From JAJPJE01 sp963724985 (GTDB lineage Bacteria > Acidobacteriota > Terriglobia > Terriglobales > Acidobacteriaceae), in assembly GCA_963724985.1 (NCBI GenBank), contig CAVRWV010000018.1, forward strand, positions 155,804-219,803: 64,000 nucleotides of DNA, read 5' to 3'. Positions 28,680 through 37,608 of the stretch are shown piece after piece (position 1 is the first letter of the stretch; every line of letters starts with the position of its first letter). The translations under genes were made by a program, and so were the position numbers. Under the pieces are notes generated by a model. The model saw only the letters and a program-made list of their open reading frames with translations, had not been told where the DNA came from and made no database searches.

Positions 28680-28692
28680 AGGGCCTCCGTGT

Positions 28693-28709
28693 TTGTGACC
28701 TACATCACG
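28693..28709. promoter_or_regulatory. CRP/FNR-type palindrome between divergent genes
   Basis: TGTGACCTACATCACG (28694-28709) is a TGTGA-N6-TCACG dyad, close to the CRP consensus. It sits between the divergent methyltransferase and tsaD starts, near a TTGACA box at 28726-28731. Binding is inferred only. Confidence 0.35.
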
Positions 28710-28799
28710 TTATCACTTATAGTGTTTGACATAAAGCAAAGAAATACTTATGGCGCTCTTCGCGCGCTGCGGTACTCATAAGCGGATAGAATCATCACG

Positions 28800-29945
28800 A
28801 TGACAGATACCTATATTCTCGGAATTGAAAGCTCGTGCGACGAGACATCGGCGGCGGTGGTGCGTTCGGGCGAACAGGTGATCTCGAACGTAGTGCTGTC
28901 GCAGATCGCCACGCATCAGCCGTATGGAGGTGTGGTTCCTGAGCTGGCTTCGCGCGAACACCTGCGCAACATTGTTCCGGTGGTGCGCAAGGCCCTGGCG
29001 GATTCGGGGCACAGCTTCGAGTCGGTGGATGCGGTGGCCGTGACGCAGGGACCTGGACTGGCTGGCGCGCTGTTGGTTGGGATCTCATACGCGAAGACGC
29101 TGGCATGGGCGATGGAGAAGCCGCTGGTGGCGGTGAATCACCTCGAAGGGCATATCCACGCCGTGCTGCTGGAAGAGCGGCAAAAAGGGAATCATGAACT
29201 GAGGTTCCCGGTACTGGCGCTGGTGGTTTCCGGTGGGCACACGCATCTGTATCTGGCGGAAGTGCAGGGCAACAGTTGGACATACAAAAACATAGGGCAC
29301 ACGCGCGATGATGCGGCAGGGGAAGCGTTCGACAAAGTAGCGAAGCTGCTTGGGCTTGGATATCCGGGCGGCCCGGTGATCGATAAGCTGGCGAAGCATG
29401 GCGATCGTGAAGCGGTGAAATTCAGCACGCCGCAGCTCAAGCATCGCGATCGTAAGGATCATGGGAAGCCTGAACCGGCTACGCCGCATTTTGATTTTTC
29501 CTACAGCGGAATCAAGACCGCGGTTCTGCGCTGGGTCGAAATCAACAACATGCGGTCCGCGGTGGAAGAGCGGCGCCAGGCATTGGCTGGGATTGCGAAG
29601 CCGAGCGTCGAAGACTTCTTGAAGGTGACGGATCGGCGGACGCTCGATCTGGTGGCGTCGTTCCAGAATGCGGTTGTGGAAGATTTGGTCGGCAAGACGC
29701 TGGCGGCCGCGCGCGAATATGGCGTACAAACTCTGCTTGTGTCGGGCGGGGTGGCCGCGAACAGCCGGTTGCGCGAACGGTTCGTAGAGCGGGCTACAGA
29801 GGACGGCGTGCCAGTTTACTTTCCTTCGTTGCGACTCTCGACTGACAACGCAGCGATGATTGCCGCGGCGGCCTATCCTAAGTTTCTGGCAGGACAGTTC
29901 GCAGACGAGCAGTTGTCGGCGGAAGCATCGTTTCCTCTGGGATAG
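28800..29945 (+). CDS. tsaD: tRNA N6-threonylcarbamoyladenosine synthase subunit TsaD
   Basis: Transfers the threonylcarbamoyl group to A37 of ANN-decoding tRNAs. 381 residues with GIESSCDETSAAVV at the N-terminus, the metal site HLEGHIH (H114, H118), VVSGGHTHLYL and LVSGGVAANSRLRE. It is about 40 residues longer than the E. coli protein; part of this is a charged insertion around KHRDRKDHGKPEP. ATG 28800 starts the conserved segment. TsaB, TsaC and TsaE are not in this window. Confidence 0.95.
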   Translation: MTDTYILGIESSCDETSAAVVRSGEQVISNVVLSQIATHQPYGGVVPELASREHLRNIVPVVRKALADSGHSFESVDAVAVTQGPGLAGALLVGISYAKTLAWAMEKPLVAVNHLEGHIHAVLLEERQKGNHELRFPVLALVVSGGHTHLYLAEVQGNSWTYKNIGHTRDDAAGEAFDKVAKLLGLGYPGGPVIDKLAKHGDREAVKFSTPQLKHRDRKDHGKPEPATPHFDFSYSGIKTAVLRWVEINNMRSAVEERRQALAGIAKPSVEDFLKVTDRRTLDLVASFQNAVVEDLVGKTLAAAREYGVQTLLVSGGVAANSRLRERFVERATEDGVPVYFPSLRLSTDNAAMIAAAAYPKFLAGQFADEQLSAEASFPLG

Positions 29946-30068
29946 GGATTTTCGCCACAGAGGCACAGAGTTCACGAAGAGAGTTCGCGCTAAGCAGGGT
30001 AGCTCGGAGCTGGTGTCTAAGTAGCCAACAGGTACCAGCGACGCCAATCTTTTAGAGCTGCCTTTAGA
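29946..30068. repeat. GCCACAGAGGCACAGAG repeat after tsaD
   Basis: A member of the CCACAAAGG family (about 29951-29981: GCCACAGAGGCACAGAGTTC, ACGAAGAG). The rest of this short gap shows nothing recognisable. Confidence 0.45.
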
Positions 30069-30443
30069 TCAAAGGCTCGCTATTTGTGGGCTGAGTGAAT
30101 CCAGGGTTTTCTCGAGCTGTTCCACGATATCGATATCTTTAAAAATGATGTAGTCAGCGGCTGTTTCTTCCGGCGGCTGTGAAGCGGACTTGTGTCCGGC
30201 GACCACGATAATTGGAATGGAGGCGGTATCAGGATTCCGCTTCAGAATGCCGATCAATTCAGGGCCACCCATCTTGGGCATCAGCAGATCCGTGACGATC
30301 AGGGAGGGCTGGATTCGCTTCAACAGTTCCAGGGCCTCCAGTCCGTCGCAGGCGCTTTCGACGGAAAAGCCGTGGTTTTCGAGCAACCGGCACACGGTGT
30401 GGCGTATGAGTAATGAATCGTCGACGACGAGTGCGGTGGTCAT
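30069..30443 (-). CDS. Stand-alone response-regulator receiver domain
   Basis: 124 residues, a single REC domain: acidic pocket VVDDS, phospho-acceptor Asp in LIVTDLLMPKMGG. The strand-4 hydroxyl residue is replaced (IIVVAGHKS) and the strand-5 Lys is in IIFKDID, so the output helices may differ from the norm. There is no output domain. ATG 30443 has an AAGG site upstream; a longer in-frame start at 30545 would add residues without similarity. The cognate kinase is unknown. Confidence 0.82.
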   Translation of the reverse strand: MTTALVVDDSLLIRHTVCRLLENHGFSVESACDGLEALELLKRIQPSLIVTDLLMPKMGGPELIGILKRNPDTASIPIIVVAGHKSASQPPEETAADYIIFKDIDIVEQLEKTLDSLSPQIASL

Positions 30444-30605
30444 TGTACCTTTCTGGCAAACGCCAAGAATCCGGTCCGCGCGAGCGGTCTGCGGCATATT
30501 TGACGCTAACAGGGCATGTACTTCCGCGACAAGGTTACCGACCATGGCGGGCCGTTACCTTCGTGCAAACGCTGCGCGGCGGCTTACCGTAAGTGATTGG
30601 CTTGG

Positions 30606-30812
30606 CTACTCTTCGGGATCGTTGACGTGGTTTTCTTCGATCGCCATATCTTTGAACTCACTTGATTCGAAGACTTCGCCACACTCTTTGCATTCGACGT
30701 ATTCCACGTCTTCTTCGCGGGCAACAATCTGCACACGCGGGTGCTTACACACTGTCGGCATTGGGACTTTCTGAGGGGATCCGTTGGGAGGTGAAGGCTG
30801 GTTCTGACTCAT
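30606..30812 (-). CDS. Small protein with a CxxC pair
   Basis: 68 residues from ATG 30812. It holds one CxxC (CKECG) and an earlier Cys-Lys-His segment (CKHPRV), which together could bind one metal ion. The C-terminus is acidic (ENHVNDPEE). No family recognised; possible zinc-ribbon adaptor. The convergent or neighbouring genes give no clue. Confidence 0.5.
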   Translation of the reverse strand: MSQNQPSPPNGSPQKVPMPTVCKHPRVQIVAREEDVEYVECKECGEVFESSEFKDMAIEENHVNDPEE

Positions 30813-31029
30813 ACGAGGAACAAATCCGCCCAATCGGGGGGACCCGTTCGTTCTGGAGAATTTTCTCGGGGTATTCTAGCCCTGCGCAATTGGATGTCAA
30901 GAGGTTGATTGGATTCAGAGCTGAAATTTCCGTCAGGAGTAATCTTCGTTTTCTGGGATAAGGCCGGAACATCGGTAACTTGAAGGGACCAACTTGCCAT
31001 GATGAAGTCGCTAAGCTGGGGAGAATGTC

Positions 31030-31605
31030 ATGGTGAAGGCGACCGGGATTTTGTTGTCACTCCTGCTGACGGTTACGAGCGGCGTGCTGGCGCAGTCGGT
31101 TACGGACGCGGCGAAGGCGCACAAGAACACCGGAAACGCCAGCCAAGCATTTGGCAAAGACGATCTCGACTCGTTGCGGACGAAGACGCATGCCTCGGGG
31201 AGCAACTCTAATTCGAATCCAGCTTTTTGCGATGCGGGCTGCCAGGACGAGGTAGTTGGCATGCTCAGCGAAAAGATTTCGCGGGAGGACGCCCAGTCGA
31301 TGTTGGCCGCAGGCCTCAGTTCTGCGCGTGAAGACGGAGATTGGCAGGAACTGATCGGGCGCGTGCAGACCTCCGTATGCAATGAGAAGAAGACCGGATC
31401 TCCCGCAAGCGGCGATGCTGCCCTGCAACGCGAAATCGTGTTGCACATCTCGCGCGAACAAAAAGAGATGGCCGAGTTACAGGACAAAGCCCTGCGAAGC
31501 GGCAGTCCAGCGGATCTCCAAGAACTCAAACTGCGATCGGCGAAGCTGGTAGTGATCGGAGTGGGAGTAAAGCGAATGGCCTCCGGATCGAGCTGCACGA
31601 ACTAA
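31030..31605 (+). CDS. Secreted hypothetical protein
   Basis: 191 residues with signal sequence GILLSLLLTVTSGVLAQ and GGGGAG upstream of ATG 31030. The mature part has four Cys (FCDAGCQDE, VCNEKK, SSCTN), which could form disulfides in the periplasm, and a Ser/Asn-rich linker. No known domain. Confidence 0.65.
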   Translation: MVKATGILLSLLLTVTSGVLAQSVTDAAKAHKNTGNASQAFGKDDLDSLRTKTHASGSNSNSNPAFCDAGCQDEVVGMLSEKISREDAQSMLAAGLSSAREDGDWQELIGRVQTSVCNEKKTGSPASGDAALQREIVLHISREQKEMAELQDKALRSGSPADLQELKLRSAKLVVIGVGVKRMASGSSCTN

Positions 31606-31836
31606 CGTCTGCATCGCCAAAATGACCGGAAGAAGAGCGAACTACGACCGACTTGATCGCAAATATATCCGACCATTTCGGGACTGAATTTAAGCTATTG
31701 GACCGTCTAGACTTACCTTCCACTGCCAGTTAAGGCATTTCCCTGAAAAATGTTGCGTCTTGACCTCTGAGGCATCTAAACTAGCGATGTACGACTGAAT
31801 TGGTCGGGCTTTGCTGCTTCGACCATAGTTCCCGGC
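31606..31836. promoter_or_regulatory. Upstream region of the isc operon
   Basis: No gene. It holds a palindrome GTCTAGAC (31705-31712) and a TTGACC box at about 31760. Either might serve the isc promoter or an IscR-type operator, but no clean -35/-10 pair at normal spacing is visible. Confidence 0.3.
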
Positions 31837-32289
31837 ATGCTGAAACTGACTAAAAAAGCGGACTACGGGCTGATTGCCATGAAGTACCTGGCGGAGCGTG
31901 CCGAGGGACAGGCGTCGAGCGCGAAGGATATCGCCGAGGCGAACGGGATTCCTTCGGAGCTGCTGGCGAAGATTCTACAGCGGCTGGTCCGGGCGAAGCT
32001 GTTGAGCTCGCAGCACGGGACGAATGGCGGGTACACGTTGGCGCGCGATCCGCGAACGATTTCGGCTTTTGATGTGATCAAGGCGATTGAAGGGCCGCTC
32101 TTCATTACCTCGTGCGTGACGCACAAGGGCGAATGCGAACAGACGACCCGCTGTACGGTACGCGAGCCTCTGCGCAAAGTAAGCCTGGGGATTGAAGAAG
32201 TACTTTCGAAGTTGACGATTTGGGATTTGAAGCAGCCGGCTGGCGCCAGCTGTGGTGATGTGACGGAATTGATTACGCTGAACTCATAA
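31837..32289 (+). CDS. iscR: Rrf2-family Fe-S regulator (IscR-like)
   Basis: 150 residues. An Rrf2 winged helix (MLKLTKKADYGLIAMKYLAE; IPSELLAKILQRLVRAKLL; HGTNGGYTLARDP) is followed by the three-Cys loop CVTHKGECEQTTRC that binds an Fe-S cluster in this family. Being the first gene of the isc operon, it probably senses Fe-S supply and represses the operon. The Cys spacing is close to, but not the same as, E. coli IscR, so SufR- or NsrR-like sensing cannot be ruled out. Confidence 0.88.
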   Translation: MLKLTKKADYGLIAMKYLAERAEGQASSAKDIAEANGIPSELLAKILQRLVRAKLLSSQHGTNGGYTLARDPRTISAFDVIKAIEGPLFITSCVTHKGECEQTTRCTVREPLRKVSLGIEEVLSKLTIWDLKQPAGASCGDVTELITLNS

Positions 32290-32316
32290 CGAGCAGTGCG
32301 AATTGGAGACTTGGCA

Positions 32317-33588
32317 ATGAGTACGAATGGAAATGGCAATGGCCACGCGACAAATTTGACGCCTCCCCCTGGCGTGAAGCTTCCGATCTACATGGACAAT
32401 CATGCTACGACCCCGGTTGATCCGCGGGTGCTCGAGGCGATGATGCCGTATCTGACGTCGGTCTTCGGCAATGCCGCGAGCCGCAATCACCAGTTTGGCT
32501 GGGAGGCGGAAGAAGGCGTCGAACGCGGACGCGACCAAGTGGCTAAGCTGATTGGCGCGACGGCGAAAGAGATTGTGTTCACCTCGGGCGCGACAGAGAG
32601 CGACAACCTCGCGATCAAGGGCGTTGCGGAAATGTACCGCGAGAAGGGCAACCACATCATCACGCAGGTGACCGAGCACAAAGCAGTGCTCGACACTTGC
32701 AAGCGCCTGGAGAAATACGGCTATCGCGTAACTTATCTTCCGGTGCAGAAGGATGGCCTGATCGACCTGGATGATCTGAAGCGGGCGATCGACGACAAGA
32801 CGATTTTGGTGACGATCATGGCCGCCAACAATGAGATTGGCGTGCTGCAGCCGATTCGCGAGATTGGCAAGATCTGTCGCGAAAAGGGCGTGCTCTTCCA
32901 CACTGACGCGGTACAGGCCGTGGGCAAGGTTCCGTTCGATGTGAACAAGGACAACATCGATCTGGCGTCGATTTCGGGACATAAGATTTATGGTCCCAAG
33001 GGCGTGGGTGCTCTGTATGTGCGACGCAAGAATCCGCGCGTGCAACTGGCGGCTCAAATCGACGGCGGTGGTCACGAGCGCGGCATGCGTTCGGGAACAT
33101 TGAACGTGCCCGGTATTGTGGGTCTCGGCGCAGCCTGCGAAATCTGCATGCTGGATATGCCGGTCGAGAGCAAGAAACTGCAGGCTCTTCGCGATCGGCT
33201 GCGCGACAAGATCCTCAACAATCTGGATGAGGTATTCATCAATGGGTCGTGGGAGCATCGCCTGCCGCAGAGCTTGAACATCAGCTTTGCGTATGTGGAA
33301 GGCGAGTCGTTGCTGATGGGGATCAACGACATTGCGGTATCGAGTGGATCTGCCTGCACCTCTGCGACGCTGGAGCCATCTTATGTATTAAAGGCGCTCG
33401 GGACAGGGGACGATCTGGCACATAGCTCGATTCGCTTCGGAATTGGCCGCTTCAACACGGAAGCCGAGGTGGATTACATCGGCGATCGCGTGGTGGAGAC
33501 GGTGAAGCGGCTCCGCGAACTCTCGCCTCTGTATGAGATGGCAAAAGAGGGCGTGGATTTGAAGTCGGTGGTGTGGAGCGCGGAGTAG
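32317..33588 (+). CDS. iscS: Cysteine desulfurase IscS
   Basis: PLP enzyme that takes sulfur from cysteine for Fe-S assembly. 423 residues from ATG 32317 (GGAG upstream), with a short Asn/Gly-rich leader before YMDNHATTPVDPRV. The PLP lysine is K223 in SGHKIYGPKG, and the sulfur-carrying Cys is C347 in the long flexible loop SSGSACTSATLEPS, which marks the group I (IscS/NifS) type. It follows iscR by 27 bp. Confidence 0.96.
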   Translation: MSTNGNGNGHATNLTPPPGVKLPIYMDNHATTPVDPRVLEAMMPYLTSVFGNAASRNHQFGWEAEEGVERGRDQVAKLIGATAKEIVFTSGATESDNLAIKGVAEMYREKGNHIITQVTEHKAVLDTCKRLEKYGYRVTYLPVQKDGLIDLDDLKRAIDDKTILVTIMAANNEIGVLQPIREIGKICREKGVLFHTDAVQAVGKVPFDVNKDNIDLASISGHKIYGPKGVGALYVRRKNPRVQLAAQIDGGGHERGMRSGTLNVPGIVGLGAACEICMLDMPVESKKLQALRDRLRDKILNNLDEVFINGSWEHRLPQSLNISFAYVEGESLLMGINDIAVSSGSACTSATLEPSYVLKALGTGDDLAHSSIRFGIGRFNTEAEVDYIGDRVVETVKRLRELSPLYEMAKEGVDLKSVVWSAE

Positions 33589-33624
33589 GTCAGTCGATGG
33601 TCGTTGGTCGATAGTCGTTGGCCA
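33589..33624. repeat. GTCGATGGTCGTTGGTCG repeat in the iscS-iscU gap
   Basis: GTCAGTCGATGGTCGTTGGT followed by CGATAGTCGTTGGCC. Its reverse complement appears at 59216-59246, and a diverged form at 58832-58868. Confidence 0.6.
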
Positions 33625-33697
33625 AGGCGAATCGAACTGAGGATGGCAAACAGAAACTCGGCGCAAAGCGCGCCAAAAGTTTTGGAGAAGATGAAAA

Positions 33698-34120
33698 ATG
33701 GCATATAGCGATAAGGTTCTCGATCACTACACGAATCCGCGAAACGTGGGTTCGCTCGACAAGAACAGCGCCGAGGTGGGTACGGGCCTGGTGGGCGCGC
33801 CGGAATGCGGCGACGTGATGAAGCTGCAGATCAAGGTAAACCCCGAGACGCAGGTGATCGAAGACGCGAAGTTCAAGACGTTCGGCTGCGGCTCGGCGAT
33901 CGCTTCGTCTTCGCTCGCGACGGAGTGGGTGAAGGGTCGCACGGTGGATGAAGCGCTGGCGATCAAGAACACCGACATCGTGAAGGAGCTTTCTCTGCCT
34001 CCAGTGAAGATCCATTGTTCGGTGCTGGCGGAAGATGCAATCCGCGCGGCAATCGGCGACTGGAAGAAGAAGAACGGCAGCGCGAAGGAAGTTCCGGTCG
34101 AAGCGAAAGCGGGCGACTAA
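33698..34120 (+). CDS. iscU: Fe-S cluster scaffold IscU
   Basis: Platform on which IscS builds [2Fe-2S] clusters. 140 residues. The three ligand Cys are C37 (APECGDVM), C64 (GCGSAIASSS) and C107 (HCSVLAEDA). The chaperone-binding motif LPPVK is at 100-104, so this IscU should use the HscA/HscB pair encoded downstream. GGAG lies upstream of ATG 33698. Confidence 0.97.
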   Translation: MAYSDKVLDHYTNPRNVGSLDKNSAEVGTGLVGAPECGDVMKLQIKVNPETQVIEDAKFKTFGCGSAIASSSLATEWVKGRTVDEALAIKNTDIVKELSLPPVKIHCSVLAEDAIRAAIGDWKKKNGSAKEVPVEAKAGD

Positions 34121-34160
34121 GGGAATAGGTAATCGGGTAATTGGTAATAGGTAATCGAAG
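34121..34160. repeat. GGTAATCGGGTAAT repeat in the iscU-iscA gap
   Basis: Units ATAGGTAATCGGGTAATTGG and TAATAGGTAATCGAAG. Same family as 26803, 27926 and 38032. Confidence 0.7.
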
Positions 34161-34297
34161 ACCTAAAGCCAGTCTGATCCATGATTCCGAAAAGAGGGGT
34201 CGCGGGTGGGACACCCGAGGGAGACAGATCACTGCGGTGCCAAACGTGACAGGTCTAGAATGACGCGTTACGAGAGGGTGCTGTGGTGAAGGACGAT

Positions 34298-34678
34298 ATG
34301 AGCACAACTACGGAAAGTCCGGCAACACCCCAGACGCCGACGGCGAAGGGGATCACGATCACCGAAAAGGCGATCGCACGAATCAAATCGGCGATGGTCA
34401 AGGAGGGCATTTCGCCCACCGAGGGTGGATTGCGTGTCGGAGTGCAGGGCGGCGGTTGCTCGGGCCTGAGCTACAACATTCGTTTCGATTCGCAACCGCG
34501 CGAGCGTGACCGGGTATTTCAATTCGGTGACGTGAGGGTGTTTGTCGATCCGAAGTCGTTCATCTATCTGCACGGTATGATCCTCGATTACGAAGAGACG
34601 CTGATGCAGCAGGGATTCGTCTTCAAGAACCCGAATGCACAGAAGTCATGCGGATGCGGGACGTCGTTTACGGCATAG
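34298..34678 (+). CDS. iscA: A-type Fe-S carrier (IscA/ErpA family)
   Basis: 126 residues from ATG 34298, with AAGGA just upstream; GTG 34283 would add five residues. The HesB fold shows VQGGGCSGLSY and the C-terminal SCGCGTSF, giving the three ligand Cys of the family. A Thr/Pro-rich leader of about 20 residues precedes it. Its place between iscU and hscB fits IscA, though by sequence alone ErpA is possible. Confidence 0.9.
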   Translation: MSTTTESPATPQTPTAKGITITEKAIARIKSAMVKEGISPTEGGLRVGVQGGGCSGLSYNIRFDSQPRERDRVFQFGDVRVFVDPKSFIYLHGMILDYEETLMQQGFVFKNPNAQKSCGCGTSFTA

Positions 34679-34818
34679 TTACCGCTGCGGCTGAAGCCGC
34701 TTTGAGTCGGAGCAGTTTTCATCAGACCTGAAGGTCTGCTCCACCCGAATCGATGGTTCGAATTGCAGCCCGGCGGCTCCGGTGAAGACGCCAGCCGGGC
34801 TGAGTTGTGTAGGAAGGA
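34679..34818. repeat. Three tandem hairpins in the iscA-hscB gap
   Basis: A GCGGCT-GA-AGCCGC dyad (34687-34700); a cruciform with outer arms GGAGCAG/CTGCTCC (34709-34742) and inner arms CAGACCT/AGGTCTG (34723-34738); and CAGCCCGGC with GCCGGGCTG (34766-34774, 34794-34802). None has a T-tract. Confidence 0.7.
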
Positions 34819-35583
34819 ATGTCAGTGAGTCATCCATCATCGCAGACGGTACAGATTGGAGCTCCGACTGAGCAGTCGTGCTGGTCGTGCGGTGATATGC
34901 GCGCGGCCGCATTCTGCACTTCCTGCGGACGAGTGCAGCCGCCTGCGCCGACAAACTTCTTCTCCTTCTTTGGACTGCCGCGAAAGTTGAATATCGAGGC
35001 GAGCGCACTTGAGCGAGCCTTCTACCAGATGAGCCGCAAGCTTCATCCGGATGTGTATGCCACTGCTTCCGGGAAAGAGCAGGAGTGGAGCCTGCAACAG
35101 AGTTCGCTGCTGAACGATGCTTATCGAACGCTGAAAGATCCGATTACGCGGACGGAATATCTGTTGAAGCTGGAAGGCGTGGAGTTCGAAGGGCAATCGA
35201 AGACCGCGACCGATCAAGCGCGCGAGACAGGCACGCAGAAGAAGCAGGTGGTGCCGCCGGAGCTGCTGGAAGAAGTTTTCGAGCTCAACATGCAGCTGGA
35301 AGAAGCGCGCATGAATAAGAAGACAGGCGAAGTGGATGAAGCGCTGGCCAGCGATCTGGAAGAGACGAAGAAAAGCCTGCAAGAGAAATACGATGGATTG
35401 ATGGACGAGCTGCGATCTTACTGGAACGAGTGGGACGCGATGGAAGATCGCGCCGGAGGCGACTGCGGTGCGGAGCCGGATCAGGAGCGAACTACGGTCC
35501 GCGATCGCATGGTAGACCTGCTGAACCGGCGGTCGTACATCAGAAATCTTGTTAGAGATGTGAATGAGGTTTTGGAAAACTAG
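34819..35583 (+). CDS. hscB: HscB co-chaperone with N-terminal zinc finger
   Basis: J-protein that delivers IscU to HscA. 254 residues. The N-terminus has four Cys in two CxxC pairs (C21, C24, C33, C36: CWSCG, CTSCG), likely a zinc finger. The J domain follows with the HPD motif at 76-78 and the LNDAYRTLKDPITRTEYLL segment. The C-terminal helical IscU-binding region carries an acidic insertion. Proteobacterial HscB lacks the finger; eukaryotic HSCB has one. A GTG six bases downstream of ATG 34819 is an alternative start, with better spacing from AGGAAGG. Confidence 0.9.
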   Translation: MSVSHPSSQTVQIGAPTEQSCWSCGDMRAAAFCTSCGRVQPPAPTNFFSFFGLPRKLNIEASALERAFYQMSRKLHPDVYATASGKEQEWSLQQSSLLNDAYRTLKDPITRTEYLLKLEGVEFEGQSKTATDQARETGTQKKQVVPPELLEEVFELNMQLEEARMNKKTGEVDEALASDLEETKKSLQEKYDGLMDELRSYWNEWDAMEDRAGGDCGAEPDQERTTVRDRMVDLLNRRSYIRNLVRDVNEVLEN

Positions 35584-35584
35584 T

Positions 35585-35681
35585 ACTCAGCAATCAGCCG
35601 TCAGCATTCAGCTCGTGAGCAGTTTTTTCGGGCATGGAACTGTTGAGCGACTGAATGCTGAGCACTGAGTGCTGATTGCTA
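35585..35681. repeat. TCAGCACT palindrome filling the hscB-hscA gap
   Basis: AGCAATCAGCCGTCAGCATT (about 35590-35609) is mirrored by GAATGCTGAGCACTGAGTGC and TGATTGCT up to 35681, giving a long imperfect hairpin. It ends one base before the hscA start, so the hscA ribosome site lies inside the repeat. Confidence 0.7.
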
Positions 35682-37586
35682 ATGCAAAACGAACGCGTAG
35701 TAGGAATCGATCTCGGGACGACGAATTCGCTGGTGGCCTACATGGAAGGCGAGCGTCCGGTGGTGATTCCGGGAGAAGACGGGTCGAACCTGGTGCCTTC
35801 GGTGGTGGCGCTGGATCCGCAGGGACAGATCATTGTTGGAAATGCGGCTCGCAAGTATCTGATCGAGACGGCAGACCACGCAGTGTATTCGGTGAAGCGG
35901 CTGATGGGGCGCGGCGTCGAGGACGTTCAGGAAGAGCTGAAGCTGTTTCCGTTTCGGCTAGCCCAGGATCTGCAGGCCGGCGAAGTGCTGCGAATCAAGC
36001 TCGGCGATAAGGATTTCACTCCTCCGGAAATTTCCGCTTTTATCCTGCGGCAGCTGCGGCGCAATGCCGAGCGCTATTTTGGCGCTCCGGTGAAGAAGGC
36101 CGTGATCACCGTTCCAGCGTATTTCAACGATGCGCAGCGGCAGGCCACGAAAGATGCGGGACGCATTGCCGGGCTGGAAGTTTTGCGCCTGGTGAATGAA
36201 CCCACGGCGGCGTCGCTGGCTTACGGGCTGGATGAAAAGAAGAACGGAACCGTTGCGGTTTACGACCTGGGCGGCGGGACGTTTGACATCTCAATTCTGA
36301 AGCTGCACGACGGTATCTTCGAGGTGATCGCGACGAACGGCGACACGCACCTCGGCGGCGACGACATCGACAATCTACTGATCGCGATTGCGCTCGACGA
36401 TATCGAAGGCGATCTGAAGGTGGATGTTCACCGGAATGCGGAAGTCGTACAGAAAGTACGCAAAGCAGTGATTGAGGCGAAGATCGCACTGTCATCGAAA
36501 GAGTCGGCTGATCTGGAAGTGGAGCTGCCTGGTGGCAAGCATTACCTGCGGACGATTCCGCGCGCGTTGTTCGAGCAGATGGCGGAGCCGATTATTCAGC
36601 GAACCGTTGGTCCGGTGAAGCAGGCGTTGAAGGATGCGCAGCTTCAGCCCGAACAGATCGACGAGGTCGTGCTGGTCGGAGGCTCGACGCGCATTCCACG
36701 AGTCCGGCAACTGGTGAAAGAGCTATTCAAGCGTGAACCGCATACGGAGTTGAATCCCGATGAAGTGGTGGCGCTGGGTGCGGCGGTGCAGGCGAACATT
36801 CTCGGCGGCGGATCGGAAGCCACGAAGGACATGTTGCTGCTCGACGTGACGCCGCTGTCGCTAGGGATCGAAGCGCTGGGCGGAGTGGTGGCGAAGATCA
36901 TCCATCGCAACTCGACGGTGCCAGCGTCGGCGACTGAGCATTTCACTACTGGCGTAGAAGGGCAGACGAGCGTTGCGATCCACGTGCTGCAAGGCGAGCG
37001 CGAACTGGCGAAAGACAATCGCTCGCTGGCGCGATTCGATCTTAAGGGCGTTCCACCGATGCCGGCGGGAATGCCGCGCATCGAGGTGCGATTCCTGATT
37101 GACGCGAATGGCATTCTGCACGTTTCGGCGCGCGAACAACGCAGCGGCAAAGAAGCGGAGATCTCGGTGCAGCCGAGCTACGGACTTACCGATGAGCAAG
37201 TGGAGAACATGTTGCTCGAGTCGTTCGATTATGCCGAGGACGATTTCCGGCAGCGTCAGGTGATCGAGGCGCGCAACGAAGCGAACACGATCCTGAGCGC
37301 GCTGGAGAAGGGTCGCAAAGGGCCAGCGTGGGAGCAACTCACCAGCGATGAGCGCGAGAAGATTGAGAAGCAGCAGACGGCACTCGAACAAGTGATGAAC
37401 GCAGACGATTACCAGGCGATTCGCACTGCGATCGACGCGCTGAACCAGGGAACGATGAGACTGGCCGAGTTGATGATGGATACAGCTGTGTCGAGTGCGC
37501 TCAAAGGGAAGACGTTCGATCAGGCAGATATGGGCGAAGGGCCAGCGGCGCCGCATCCGTTTGCGCCGGCAGAATTCAAGAATTAA
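35682..37586 (+). CDS. hscA: Fe-S assembly Hsp70 chaperone HscA
   Basis: ATP-dependent Hsp70 that works with HscB to release clusters from IscU. 634 residues from ATG 35682. Nucleotide-binding domain motifs are VGIDLGTTNSLVAY, YDLGGGTFDISILKL and VVLVGGSTRIPRV; the substrate-binding domain starts at LLLDVTPLSLGIEALGGVV. The call of HscA over DnaK rests on operon position and on the lack of a typical DnaK C-terminal tail. Confidence 0.92.
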   Translation: MQNERVVGIDLGTTNSLVAYMEGERPVVIPGEDGSNLVPSVVALDPQGQIIVGNAARKYLIETADHAVYSVKRLMGRGVEDVQEELKLFPFRLAQDLQAGEVLRIKLGDKDFTPPEISAFILRQLRRNAERYFGAPVKKAVITVPAYFNDAQRQATKDAGRIAGLEVLRLVNEPTAASLAYGLDEKKNGTVAVYDLGGGTFDISILKLHDGIFEVIATNGDTHLGGDDIDNLLIAIALDDIEGDLKVDVHRNAEVVQKVRKAVIEAKIALSSKESADLEVELPGGKHYLRTIPRALFEQMAEPIIQRTVGPVKQALKDAQLQPEQIDEVVLVGGSTRIPRVRQLVKELFKREPHTELNPDEVVALGAAVQANILGGGSEATKDMLLLDVTPLSLGIEALGGVVAKIIHRNSTVPASATEHFTTGVEGQTSVAIHVLQGERELAKDNRSLARFDLKGVPPMPAGMPRIEVRFLIDANGILHVSAREQRSGKEAEISVQPSYGLTDEQVENMLLESFDYAEDDFRQRQVIEARNEANTILSALEKGRKGPAWEQLTSDEREKIEKQQTALEQVMNADDYQAIRTAIDALNQGTMRLAELMMDTAVSSALKGKTFDQADMGEGPAAPHPFAPAEFKN

Positions 37587-37608
37587 ACGCGGAGTACGCA
37601 GAGGAATT

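Noticed and set aside
32284..33258. 324-codon minus-strand frame over iscS
   Set aside because: Antisense shadow of iscS, rich in His and Arg with no recognisable domain.
34679..34818. Intrinsic terminator inside the isc operon
   Set aside because: Three hairpins are clear, but none has a T-tract, so termination is not supported.
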